Source of the DNA: Actinoplanes siamensis
Lineage (GTDB): Bacteria; Actinomycetota; Actinomycetes; Mycobacteriales; Micromonosporaceae
DNA: 64,000 nt
Reading direction: 5' to 3'
NCBI RefSeq assembly: GCF_016862395.1
Contig: NZ_BOMW01000024.1
Location: 103,726-167,725 of the forward strand
How positions within the stretch are numbered: the first letter of the stretch is position 1; every line of letters begins with the position of its first letter. A model generated the notes under the pieces. That model was not told the DNA's origin. It did no database searches and worked only from the letters and a program-made list of their open reading frames with translations. Both the position numbers and the translations under genes were made by a program. This document shows, one piece after another, positions 1 through 8,282 of this stretch.

Positions 1-814
1 CGAGCTCCTCGGGCGACGCCACGTCGACTCCCCGGTCGTAGATCGCCAGCCGCTGGCTGGGGTTCAGGTCGTCCCAGACCAGGGTCCGCTTGGAGCCGCC
101 GAAGATCGCCGTGCGGATCTTCACCGGGGACAGCCAGTTCACGTGGATGTGCGCGATCGCGCCGTTGCTCAGCCGCAGCGTCAGGTACGCCACGCAGGCC
201 CGGCCGGCGCCGATCCCGTCCGCGCCGTGCGCGGAGACCGTCACCGGGGTGACGCCCTCGGGGAGGACGAAATCCAGGATCGAGAGGTCGTGCGGCGCGA
301 GGTCCCAGAGCACGTCGATGTCGCGCTGGACCAGACCGAGATTGATCCGTACGGAGTCGAGGAAGTGCAGCTCGCCCAGCTCGCCGGAGCGCAACAGCTC
401 CCGGATGCGCAGCACCGCGGGGGTGTAGCAGTAGGTGTGGTCGCACATCAGGGTCAGGCCCCGATCCTCGGCCTCCTCGACGAGCCGGCGGCCCTCCTCG
501 TAGGTGGCCGCGAGCGGCTTCTCGACCAGCACGTGCTTGCCGGCGCGCAGGGCGGACAGCGCCACCTCGAGGTGGGTGCCGGCCGGGGTGGCGATCGCGA
601 CGGCCTGCACGGCCGGGTCGGCGAGCACCTCCCGCAGGTCCCCGGTCACGCCGACCGTGGAGTAGCCGCCGAGGACCCGGCGGGCCCGCCCGACGTCGAG
701 GTCGCAGAGCCAGCGCAGCCGGAACGCCGGACTGGCCGAGAAGTTGCGGACGAGGTTGGGGCCCCAGTACCCGGCCCCGATGACGGCGGTCCCGATCGGC
801 TCGGACGCGTTCAA
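1..814 (-). CDS. Gfo/Idh/MocA family dehydrogenase, 3' end outside window
   Basis: NAD(P)-dependent sugar oxidoreductase; 271 codons are visible and the C-terminus lies beyond base 1. The N-terminus has the dinucleotide fold glycine motif AVIGAGYWGPN (about residues 10-20), followed by TPAGTH and EKPLA, the nicotinamide-pocket Lys-Pro typical of the family near residue 100. The start is TTG at 814, chosen because GGAAG sits five bases upstream and no ATG or GTG fits the fold start. It is divergent from a hexapeptide acetyltransferase, as in WlbA/WlbB-type pairs that make acetamido sugars for cell-surface glycans; the exact substrate is inferred only from that pairing. Confidence 0.85.
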   Translation of the reverse strand, partial: MNASEPIGTAVIGAGYWGPNLVRNFSASPAFRLRWLCDLDVGRARRVLGGYSTVGVTGDLREVLADPAVQAVAIATPAGTHLEVALSALRAGKHVLVEKPLAATYEEGRRLVEEAEDRGLTLMCDHTYCYTPAVLRIRELLRSGELGELHFLDSVRINLGLVQRDIDVLWDLAPHDLSILDFVLPEGVTPVTVSAHGADGIGAGRACVAYLTLRLSNGAIAHIHVNWLSPVKIRTAIFGGSKRTLVWDDLNPSQRLAIYDRGVDVASPEEL

Positions 815-1051
815 GTGACTTCCGTTTCTGTCTCGGATCAGCACGGATGCACAAACCTCTGGCAAGCTATCGATCCCTTGAGGACATCCGCCAGATCGCT
901 GTCGCATTACCGCGCGCCCGGAGCGCAAGCCGATCCGTTCGGCCGTTCCGGGTAGACCAAAGGTCACAATGGACAGTGCCGTCGCCTTCCCGACATCGCC
1001 GTGCCCTGCCGCCCGCTACCCTGTGCCGCGTCCTTACCGGAAAGGCTGCTC

Positions 1052-1645
1052 ATGACCGACGTGACAGTGGCTCCCACGGCCGATGTGGACCCGCGCGCGA
1101 CGATCGGCGCCGGCACCCGGATCTGGCACCTCGCGCAGATCCGGGAGGGTGCCACGCTCGGCGGCAACTGCACCGTCGGGCGCGGGGCCTATGTCGGGCC
1201 CGGCGTGAGCATCGGCGACAACGTCAAACTGCAGAACCACGCGCTGGTGTACGAACCGGCCAGGCTCGCCGACGGTGTCTTCGTCGGCCCGGCCGCGGTG
1301 CTGACGAACGACGAGTACCCGCGCGCGGTGACCCCGGACGGCCGGCTCAAGTCCGGCGACGACTGGACCGCGGTCGGCGTGACCGTCGGCGAGGGCGCGG
1401 CGATCGGCGCGCGGGCGGTCTGCGTCGCCCCGGTGACCGTGGGCCGCTGGGCGCTGGTCGCGGCGGGCGCCGTGGTGACCACTGACGTGCCGGACTTCGC
1501 GCTGGTGGTGGGCGTGCCGGCGCGGCGCGTCGGCTGGGTGGGGCGGGCCGGCCGGCCGCTGACCCGCAAGGGCGACGGCGTCTGGGTGTGCCCGGAGACC
1601 GGCGCCACCTACACCGAGACCGGCGGGGCACTCGCCGAGGGGTGA
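1052..1645 (+). CDS. WlbB/WbpD-like hexapeptide-repeat N-acetyltransferase
   Basis: 197-aa left-handed beta-helix acetyltransferase. Imperfect hexapeptide repeats run from about residue 10 to 150 (for example IGAGTRIWHLAQI, VGPGVSIGDNV, VAAGAVVT), with the WHLAQIREGA and NHALVYE segments typical of WlbB/WbpD, which acetylate the 3-amino group of UDP-linked amino sugars. The C-terminal tail KGDGVWVCPETGATY is the extension seen in this subfamily. ATG at 1052 follows GGAAAGG at about 1039-1045. It is divergently paired with the dehydrogenase at 1-814, so the two probably serve one nucleotide-sugar pathway whose aminotransferase is not in this window. Confidence 0.85.
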   Translation: MTDVTVAPTADVDPRATIGAGTRIWHLAQIREGATLGGNCTVGRGAYVGPGVSIGDNVKLQNHALVYEPARLADGVFVGPAAVLTNDEYPRAVTPDGRLKSGDDWTAVGVTVGEGAAIGARAVCVAPVTVGRWALVAAGAVVTTDVPDFALVVGVPARRVGWVGRAGRPLTRKGDGVWVCPETGATYTETGGALAEG

Positions 1646-1715
1646 CCGTCCGCGCCGCCGTCCGGGCTGGTCGCGCCGGCTGACCGGCCCGGCGGGCGAC
1701 CGGGGCCGACCGCTG

Positions 1716-2732
1716 CTATCGCCGGCCGGCTCGGCGGCGCGCGAAGGCGAACGCGGCGGCGAGCACCGCTGCCGTACCGGTCAGCAGGAACAGCACGAGG
1801 GGAAGCCGGGAGGACTCGCCGGAGGAGGAGGCCGCGGCGAGGGCCGGCGAGGGTTGCCCGGAGGCCGGGACCGACGCCGGCGTGGGGGAGGCCGGAGCCG
1901 GCGTTGGGGAGGCCGGAGCCGGCGCGCCGGGAAGCGGGTACCGCAGCAGGGCCGGCTTGGCCCCCTCCGAGACGGTCAGCAGCGCCGTGCCGTCGGGCGT
2001 GTAGGCGACCGCCTCGCCCTGCGGCTCGTCCGGCAGCGGGACCTGCCTCGGCGTGCCGGAGGTGATCGCGGTGACGACGTCGCCACCGGCCACGTCGTAC
2101 TCGAAGGCGTCCGCGTAGGTCCGCAGGACCACGCGCGACCCGTCCGGGCTGCTCGCCGCCCCGGTGATCACCAGGCGGCCGGCGAACGAGAACGGGTTGC
2201 CGGTCATCGTGATCGGCACCGACACCTGCCCGGCCGCGCGCAGCCTCGTCGTGCCGCCCGGGTCCAGCGCGCCGGCCGGCACGTAGACCCCCGCCGCCCC
2301 GGGCGTCTTGGTCACGATCACCGGGGTGCCGTCCGGGGCGATCAGCAGCGCCTCGGCGTCGTGCGCGCCGTCCGGGTAGGACAGCCGGTAGAGGCGCGGC
2401 TTCGACGAGCCCGGCGCCAGCTTCCACAACCCGATCGTGCTCCGCGACGAGCCGTTGTCCCCGATGTCCGCGACCCACAGCGTGCCGTCCCGCCCCAGCT
2501 GCAGGTCCTCGGTGTCGCGGGGCCGCGACGGGTAGGACACCGTGCGCCGCACCGAGCAGTCCGCCGACAGGTAGAAGATCTTCCGGTGCGACGCCTGGTC
2601 GGCGCCGTCGTCGACCACCACGTACCCGTCGGCGGTGGCCACCAGCCCGGACAGCTCGTCCAGGCGCTTGTCGCCGGCCTGGCAGACCGGGGTGGCCGCT
2701 ACCGCGGCCGCGAGCAACGGGGCGAGCAGCAT
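1716..2732 (-). CDS. secreted, membrane-anchored beta-propeller-like surface protein
   Basis: 338 aa. The N-terminus is a signal peptide (LLAPLLAAAVAATPVCQA), followed by about 250 residues with repeated propeller-blade patterns (DGTLWVADIGDNG, DGTPVIVTKTPGA, SPDGSRVVLRTY, TPDGTALLTVSEG). A Pro/Ser/Thr/Ala linker made of near-repeats of ASPTPAP leads to one membrane segment (LVLFLLTGTAAVLAAAFAF) and a basic tail RRRAGRR, so the propeller should sit outside the cell, anchored at its C-terminus. There is no LPXTG motif. The ATG at 2732 is preceded by GGGGG. It is convergent with the acetyltransferase at 1052-1645. The ligand is unknown. Confidence 0.75.
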   Translation of the reverse strand: MLLAPLLAAAVAATPVCQAGDKRLDELSGLVATADGYVVVDDGADQASHRKIFYLSADCSVRRTVSYPSRPRDTEDLQLGRDGTLWVADIGDNGSSRSTIGLWKLAPGSSKPRLYRLSYPDGAHDAEALLIAPDGTPVIVTKTPGAAGVYVPAGALDPGGTTRLRAAGQVSVPITMTGNPFSFAGRLVITGAASSPDGSRVVLRTYADAFEYDVAGGDVVTAITSGTPRQVPLPDEPQGEAVAYTPDGTALLTVSEGAKPALLRYPLPGAPAPASPTPAPASPTPASVPASGQPSPALAAASSSGESSRLPLVLFLLTGTAAVLAAAFAFARRRAGRR

Positions 2733-2808
2733 GCCCCCATTCGACCATGCGCGCGCCACCGGCGGGGATTCGCCGGAGGTGATGAACGACGCCCGGGACC
2801 GCGGGCCG

Positions 2809-3204
2809 TCAGAGGGGCCTGGTGCAGAGCACGTCCGGCGCCGGCAGGTAGCCGAGGCTCTGCCAGAACCGCAGCCCCGACTCGTTGTGCGGCAGCACCA
2901 GCAGGTTGACCCGCGGGCAGCCCAGCGCGCGGAACCGGGCCTCGAGCTCACGGACCAGTGCCGTGGCGATGCCCCGGCGGCGGTGCGCGGGGTGCACCCC
3001 GAGCCGGAAGATCCAGCCGCGCCGGCCGTCCCAGGTCCCCAGGATGACCCCGCTGATCTCGCCGTCGGTGAGCGACACCAGGAACAACTCCGGGTCCCGG
3101 GACAGCTTCAGATCAAGTTCGGCCCTGGGCACGACCTCGACCCCGGCCGCCGACCACACCTCGGCGACCGCGTCGTAGTCGTCCCGGGCGAAGGCGCGGA
3201 TCAT
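2809..3204 (-). CDS. GNAT family N-acetyltransferase
   Basis: 131 aa, a single GNAT domain. The acetyl-CoA pyrophosphate loop is clear (VHPAHRRRGIATALV, about residues 70-84), and motif B NESGLRFWQSLGY lies near the end, as in ribosomal-protein and small-amine acetyltransferases. The ATG overlaps the stop codon of the upstream flavoprotein gene (ATGA at 3201-3204), so it is almost certainly translated from the same mRNA. The substrate cannot be told from sequence. Confidence 0.85.
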   Translation of the reverse strand: MIRAFARDDYDAVAEVWSAAGVEVVPRAELDLKLSRDPELFLVSLTDGEISGVILGTWDGRRGWIFRLGVHPAHRRRGIATALVRELEARFRALGCPRVNLLVLPHNESGLRFWQSLGYLPAPDVLCTRPL

Positions 3205-5993
3205 GCGCGGGGCAGCGCGTTCGCCAGCAGCTGGACCAGGTGCACGCCGGACACCCCGGCCAGGTCGTCGGCCTGGGTGCGGCAGGAGAACCCGTCGGCC
3301 AGGAACACGTCGCCCTCCTCGGCCTTCTCCAGCGCCGGCAGCAGCTGTTGCTCGGCGACCGCCACGGAGACCTCGTAGTGGCCGCGCTCCACCCCGAAGT
3401 TGCCGGCCAGGCCGCAGCACCCGCCGAGCCGCCGCACCGTCGCACCGGCCTCCTTCAGCAGCTTGGCGTCGGCGTCCCAGCCCATCACGGCGTGGTGGTG
3501 ACAGTGCGGCTGGGCGATCACCCGGACCCCCGCGAGCGAGGGCGGAGACCAGCCGGGAGTGGCGGCAAGCAGCTCGGCCACCGTCCGGGTCGCCGCCGCG
3601 ACCTCCCGGGCGGCCTCGTTGTCGACCAGCTCGACGGCGTCCTGGCGCAGCACGCCGGTGCAGGACGGCTCCAGGCCGACGATCGGGATGCCCTGCTTGA
3701 CCGCTTCGTGCAGCTCGGCCACCGTCGTGCCGAGGATGCGCCGGGCCGCGTCGAGCTGGCCGGTGGTGATCCAGGTCAGCCCGCAGCACGCCGTCCGGCT
3801 GGTCACCCGTGGCGCGTAGCCGGCGTCGACGAGCAGGTCGACAGCGGCCTGCGCGATCGCCGGCGCGAAGTGGTCGGTGAAGCTGTCCACGAACAGGATG
3901 ACCGGTTTGCCGGTCGCCGTGCCCCGGAACGACGACCGGAACGTCTTCTCCGCGAAGGTCGGGATGGAGCGCCGGCTGTCGACGCCGGCCGCGAAGAGCG
4001 CGAGCCCGCGGATGCCGGGCAGGCTGGTCATCAGGTTGGCCAGGCGCGGCATGCGCGACGCCAACCGGGACCACCGCGGCAGCCACCCCAACGAGTAGTG
4101 CGACCGCGGCCGGACCCGTCCCCGGAAGCTCTGGTGCAGCACCTCCGACTTGTAGGCCGCCATGTCGATCCCGGTCGGACAGTCCGAGGCGCATCCCTTG
4201 CAGGACAGACAGAGATCGAGCGCATCGTGTACGGCCTCGGCCCGCCAATCCGGCGCCAGGTCCCCGTCGAGCATCTCCTGCAGCACCCGGGCCCGCCCCC
4301 GGGTGGAGTCCTTCTCGTTCCTGGTGGCCAGGAACGACGGGCACATCACGCCGCCCAGCGCCGTGGTGTCCGCGCGGCACTTCCCGACGCCTGTGCACCG
4401 GTGCACGGCCTGGTTGAAGTCTCCGCCGTCGTGGTGGTAGGCGAGGGCGAGCCGTGTGCGCACCGGCCGCGCCTGCGACACCCGGATGTTGGCGTCCACC
4501 GGGTCCGGGTCCACGAGGTTGCCCGGGTTGAGCAGGTTCGCCGGGTCGAAGGTGTGCTTGATCTGCCGGAACAGGGTCATCGCGGCCGGCGAGTACATCC
4601 GGCTCAGCAGCTCGCTGCGGGCTCGCCCGTCGCCGTGCTCACCGGAGAGCGACCCGCCGTAGCTGACCACGAGGTCGGCCGCGTCCTCCAGGAACGCCCG
4701 GAACCTGCCCGGCCCGCCCGGCTTGTCCAGCGGGAAGTCCAGGCGCACGTGCACACAGCCGTCGCCGAGGTGCCCGTACGGCATCGCGCTCAGCCCGTGC
4801 CGCTCGGTCAGCGCGTCGAAGTCGCGCAGGTACGCCCCGATCCTGGCGGGCGGCACCGCGGCGTCCTCCCAGCCGGCGTGCGCGGGCAGCCCGCTCGGCG
4901 CGCGCCCGGCCAGCCCGGCCCCGTCCTCCCGGATCTTCCACAGCGGCGCGGCCCGCACCGGGTCCTCGACCACCAGCGCGTCGATCGCCTGCGCCGCCGC
5001 GATCAGCTTCTCGGTGCGCGAGCGGACCTCGTCCAGGTCGTCACCGGCGATCTCGACCATCAGCCAGGCGGCGCCGGCCGGCAGTGGCGGCACCGCGTCC
5101 GGCCCGCGGCGGCTGCGCACCACGTCGCAGATCCGGTGGTCCAGGCCCTCGCAGGCGGTCGGCGTGAACTCCAGGATGGCCGGGATGACGTCGCCGGCCG
5201 TGCCGAAGTCGGGGTAGCCGAGCACGACCAGGGTGCGATGGGCCGGATCGGCCACCAGCCGGACCGTCGCCTCGGTGATCACGGCGAGCGTGCCCTCGCT
5301 GCCGACCAGGAACTCGGTGAGGTTGAACCCGTTCTCCGGGAGCAGGTGCTCCACCGCGTACCCGGAGACCTGGCGCCCGAACGTGCCGAACTCGGTGCGC
5401 CCGACCGCGAGGTTGGCCCCGATCAGCTCCCGCAGGGAATCGACGACCCCCGACTCGGCCAGGTTCTCGCCGGCGACGGTGAAGGCCTTCAGATCAAGGA
5501 CGTTGTCGGAGGTACGGCCGTAGCCCAGCGTCCGCGACCCGCACGAGTTGTTGCCGATCATGCCGCCGATCGTGCACCGCGTGTGCGTCGACGGGTCCGG
5601 CCCGAAGCGCAGCCCGAACGGCCTGGCCGCGGCCTGCAGGGTGGCCTGCACCGTCCCGGCCTGCACCCGGGCGGTGCGCGCGTCGCCGTCGACCTCGAGC
5701 ACCCGGTTCATGTGCCGGCTGAAGTCGAGGATCATGCCGGGGCCGATCGCGTTGCCGGCCACCGAGGTGCCGGCGCCCCGCGCGGTGATCGGGATGCCCA
5801 GCTCGCGGCAGACGGCGAGGGTCGCCAGCACGTCGTCGTCGTGCCGCGGCCGCACGATCGCCTGCGGCACCACTCGGTACAGGGAGGCGTCGCTGGCATA
5901 CGCCGATCGGTGAGCCGGGTCGGTCAGCACGTCGGGCACGCCGGCGCGGCGCAGGCTCGGGACGAGGTCGGTCGAGATGGCAGCGGTCGTCAC
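3201..5993 (-). CDS. FAD-binding and Fe-S oxidoreductase, GlcD-GlcF type fusion (D-2-hydroxyacid/lactate dehydrogenase-like)
   Basis: 930-aa fusion. Residues about 40-215 are a PCMH/VAO FAD-binding domain (ARGAGTSVAGNAIGPG, THTRCTIGGMIGNNSCG), followed by the FAD-linked oxidase C-terminal domain with GHLGDGCVHVR and GEHGDGRARSELL. Residues about 540-625 carry the ferredoxin-like cysteine clusters, including CLSCKGCASDCPTG. The final third has two cysteine-rich CCG motifs (TACCGLTW, GGCCGLAGNFG) of heterodisulfide-reductase/GlcF type. Proteins of this build oxidise D-lactate or other D-2-hydroxy acids and pass electrons to the quinone pool at the inner membrane face. It is translationally coupled to the GNAT gene. 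Substrate specificity is not evident. Confidence 0.9.
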   Translation of the reverse strand: MTTAAISTDLVPSLRRAGVPDVLTDPAHRSAYASDASLYRVVPQAIVRPRHDDDVLATLAVCRELGIPITARGAGTSVAGNAIGPGMILDFSRHMNRVLEVDGDARTARVQAGTVQATLQAAARPFGLRFGPDPSTHTRCTIGGMIGNNSCGSRTLGYGRTSDNVLDLKAFTVAGENLAESGVVDSLRELIGANLAVGRTEFGTFGRQVSGYAVEHLLPENGFNLTEFLVGSEGTLAVITEATVRLVADPAHRTLVVLGYPDFGTAGDVIPAILEFTPTACEGLDHRICDVVRSRRGPDAVPPLPAGAAWLMVEIAGDDLDEVRSRTEKLIAAAQAIDALVVEDPVRAAPLWKIREDGAGLAGRAPSGLPAHAGWEDAAVPPARIGAYLRDFDALTERHGLSAMPYGHLGDGCVHVRLDFPLDKPGGPGRFRAFLEDAADLVVSYGGSLSGEHGDGRARSELLSRMYSPAAMTLFRQIKHTFDPANLLNPGNLVDPDPVDANIRVSQARPVRTRLALAYHHDGGDFNQAVHRCTGVGKCRADTTALGGVMCPSFLATRNEKDSTRGRARVLQEMLDGDLAPDWRAEAVHDALDLCLSCKGCASDCPTGIDMAAYKSEVLHQSFRGRVRPRSHYSLGWLPRWSRLASRMPRLANLMTSLPGIRGLALFAAGVDSRRSIPTFAEKTFRSSFRGTATGKPVILFVDSFTDHFAPAIAQAAVDLLVDAGYAPRVTSRTACCGLTWITTGQLDAARRILGTTVAELHEAVKQGIPIVGLEPSCTGVLRQDAVELVDNEAAREVAAATRTVAELLAATPGWSPPSLAGVRVIAQPHCHHHAVMGWDADAKLLKEAGATVRRLGGCCGLAGNFGVERGHYEVSVAVAEQQLLPALEKAEEGDVFLADGFSCRTQADDLAGVSGVHLVQLLANALPRA

Positions 5994-6470
5994 GTCGTTT
6001 TCCAGGGCAATCTCTCGTCGGGCAGTGCCAGCACAGTACCGACAAGCCGGTTCCGGCCGGTGGAGGCTTCCCGCAGCGCGGGACCAGGGGTCGCCTCGTG
6101 TGATCCGCGAGACAGTCCCCGGATCACCGCAGGGCCGCGAGGTCGTTGCGGCCCGCGGGAGCCCGGTGCGGCCCGGCCACGACCGGCGCTCCGGCCGCCC
6201 CGGGCCCGGCCACCACGATTCGCGTCACGGGATCCAGCATTCCACGCGCGCCGCACCCACCCGGCCCGGCCCGGCCGCCGCCCGGCTCCGCTGTCGGCCG
6301 CCGCACCCCCTCACCTGACCCCCATGCTGTCCGATCGCCGGGTGGCCCCGGTATTCCCCGGAGAGCGGGCGCCGACGCGCGCGAGCGGCCCCGAGCGCGT
6401 CACGCCCCGGCTGGTCCCCGTGGTCGTCCTTCCGGACCCGATGACCACCGCCAGGGCCAGCTGGCCGCTT
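5994..6470. other. non-coding interval upstream of the flavoprotein gene
   Basis: About 480 bp, very GC-rich, lying between the flavoprotein start (5993, minus strand) and the GH62 gene end. It should hold the flavoprotein promoter, but no clear -10/-35 pair was recognised. Open frames here have proline/arginine-rich, low-complexity translations and no family features, so no gene is called. Confidence 0.4.
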
Positions 6471-6497
6471 CTCACCCGGGCGGGTGGCCCGGGTGAG
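6471..6497 (-). terminator. hairpin terminator after the GH62 gene
   Basis: A perfect 10-bp inverted repeat, CTCACCCGGG and CCCGGGTGAG, with a 7-base loop lies 13 bases beyond the stop codon of the minus-strand arabinofuranosidase gene. There is no T-tract, as is common for actinobacterial terminators. Confidence 0.65.
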
Positions 6498-6509
6498 GAG
6501 GTGACGCGG

Positions 6510-8039
6510 CTAGCGCTGCAGGGTCAGCAGGCCGGGGCGGTACGGGAGCAGGCCGTAGTCGCCGCCGGAGCTGGGCGAGCGGCCCTGGTACAGCAGTTGC
6601 AGGCGGCACGGGTCGACGGTCATGGTCTGGTCGGCGGTGGTCCGGACCAGTTCGCCGTGGCTGATGTCGTTGGTCCAGGTCGCGCCGCTGTTCGCCTTGC
6701 CGGCGAAGGGGTTGCTCTCGGTCGCGGCCTGCGGCGTCCAGGAGCCGTTCAGGCTGGTGGCGGTGAACGAGCGGAAGTAGCGGCCGTTCGCGCCGATCGC
6801 CTCGACGATCATGAGGTACTGGTTCTGGCCCTGGAGCTTGTAGACCTGGGGCGCCTCGAACAGGTTGTTCGTCGAGTCGCTCATGATCGTGGTGTAGGAG
6901 GAGCCGAAGTTGCCGGGGAAGTTCCCGATCGGCATGCTGGCCCGGTAGATCTTGCCGTTGTCGCCGGCGAAGAACAGGTACATGTTCGTACCGTCACCGA
7001 TGAGGGTCTGGTCGATGGGCCCGGTGCCGGAGCCGGAGATCGACCCCGAGAAGAGCGGCTGAGCCGCCGACCAGCCGTTCGCGTTGGTGGGGTCGCTCGA
7101 CGTCCGGTAGGAGAAGGCGGTCGGCCCCCACTGGTAGGCGAGCACCCAGATGTTCTTCGGGGCGAAGTAGAACAGGGTCGGCGCGACGGTCCCGCTGGAC
7201 ATCGTGTTCTGGCTGGCCGAGGCCATGTCCGACCAGTTGGTGAACAGGCCGAAGTTCATCGAGCCCCAGGACGATCCGGTGTCGTGCGTGGTGGCGTACA
7301 CCAGGTTCCGGCCGTTGTAGGGCACGGTGGTGAAGTCCTTGAGCGACACCCAGCCCGACTTCGGCGTCGCCAGCGGGCCCGTCGAGCTCCAGCGGTAGGA
7401 CGACGGCAGCCCGCACGTGCCGGGCGATGTCGTCGTTCCGGTCGACGGCGTGGACGTGCCGGCCCGGACCAGCTGCCACTGCTGGTTGGCGCCGTTCCAG
7501 TCGGCGTACTGCACGATGTTCGCGCCGTCCGCGGTGGACGCGCCCTGTACTTCGAGGGCCTTGCCGCTGTTGCGGTTGATCAGCTGGATGTAGCCGTCGA
7601 TGTCCTGCACGCTGAACTGCTGGTTGGCGGCGTTGTTGTCGGTCCACTGCACGATCGAGCCGCCGTCGGCGGTGGACCAGTTGTAGACGTCCAGCACCTT
7701 GCCGGAGTACTTGGACTTCAGGCGGTAGTAGCCGCCGCCGGAGTCGACGAACTGCCACTGCTGCTGCGCCTGGTCGTTGCGGGCCCACTGGGTGATCCGG
7801 GCGCCGTCGTTGGTGGCCAGGTTGTAGACGTCGAGCGCCTTGCCGCTGGTGCGGTTGACCAGCACGTACGACGCGCTGGTGTCGATCGTCGCGGCGGATG
7901 CCGCCGAGGCGGTCACCGCGACGACTCCGGCGCCGGCGGCGAGAGCCAGCGCGGCCAGAGCGCTTCGCCGCCACCTGCGGCGCGGCGCGGCCGGCGGTCC
8001 TTCGATCGATGGGGGTACGGGGGGATGGTGCACCGTCAT
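6510..8039 (-). CDS. secreted GH62 alpha-L-arabinofuranosidase with N-terminal ricin-type lectin (CBM13-like)
   Basis: 509 aa. An arginine-rich Tat/Sec-like leader ([19 protein letters not shown]) ends near ASAASA. Residues about 50-185 form a ricin-B trefoil with QxW-type repeats ([29 protein letters not shown]). After a Ser/Thr linker the GH62 domain follows: [66 protein letters not shown]62 enzymes remove arabinose side chains from arabinoxylan. ATG 8039 has AAGGAG seven bases upstream. A CebR-like operator and promoter sit upstream (8108-8161), and the gene shares that arrangement with the xylanase at 10250-11626, so both are probably induced together by plant polymer breakdown products. 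Confidence 0.93.
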   Translation of the reverse strand: MTVHHPPVPPSIEGPPAAPRRRWRRSALAALALAAGAGVVAVTASAASAATIDTSASYVLVNRTSGKALDVYNLATNDGARITQWARNDQAQQQWQFVDSGGGYYRLKSKYSGKVLDVYNWSTADGGSIVQWTDNNAANQQFSVQDIDGYIQLINRNSGKALEVQGASTADGANIVQYADWNGANQQWQLVRAGTSTPSTGTTTSPGTCGLPSSYRWSSTGPLATPKSGWVSLKDFTTVPYNGRNLVYATTHDTGSSWGSMNFGLFTNWSDMASASQNTMSSGTVAPTLFYFAPKNIWVLAYQWGPTAFSYRTSSDPTNANGWSAAQPLFSGSISGSGTGPIDQTLIGDGTNMYLFFAGDNGKIYRASMPIGNFPGNFGSSYTTIMSDSTNNLFEAPQVYKLQGQNQYLMIVEAIGANGRYFRSFTATSLNGSWTPQAATESNPFAGKANSGATWTNDISHGELVRTTADQTMTVDPCRLQLLYQGRSPSSGGDYGLLPYRPGLLTLQR

Positions 8040-8107
8040 GATGGCTCCTTGGGAGCGGGCGCGAAACCGGGGGAATGCCCCTGCGGCCACCAGGGGATAC
8101 GGCGATT

Positions 8108-8121
8108 GGGAGCGCTCACAT
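8108..8121. promoter_or_regulatory. CebR-like operator upstream of the GH62 gene
   Basis: TGGGAGCGCTCACA matches the CebR-type (LacI family) consensus TGGGAGCGCTCCCA at 13 of 14 positions. It lies 11 bases downstream of the -10 element of the minus-strand promoter, in the right place to block transcription. A weaker match (TGGGAGCGGGCGC) occurs near 8049, next to the ribosome binding site. Confidence 0.75.
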
Positions 8122-8132
8122 TCAAGAAGCGA

Positions 8133-8161
8133 TGTTGCCAGACGGTTACCGGCGTTTCAAG
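8133..8161 (-). promoter_or_regulatory. putative promoter of the GH62 gene
   Basis: On the minus strand, TTGAAA (8161-8156) and CAACAT (8138-8133) are separated by 17 bp. The -10 region lies in CTGGCAACAT, a 10-mer also present at the same position before the xylanase gene. The CebR-like operator follows directly. Confidence 0.55.
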
Positions 8162-8282
8162 GCGTCGACGCCCGCGCTCGCCCGCGACCAGATCGGGGCG
8201 GCGCGCATAACAGTTCTCCGGAATTCTTGTCCGCGCGGAGTCTGCCGTCATCCGCACGGGAACGGAAAGGCCGTACGCCGGA

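Noticed and set aside
3240..8210. Open plus-strand frame of more than 1600 codons
   Set aside because: It runs antisense to the flavoprotein and GH62 genes, is rich in Arg/Pro/Gly/Val/His with no domain, and arises from GC-rich codon bias.
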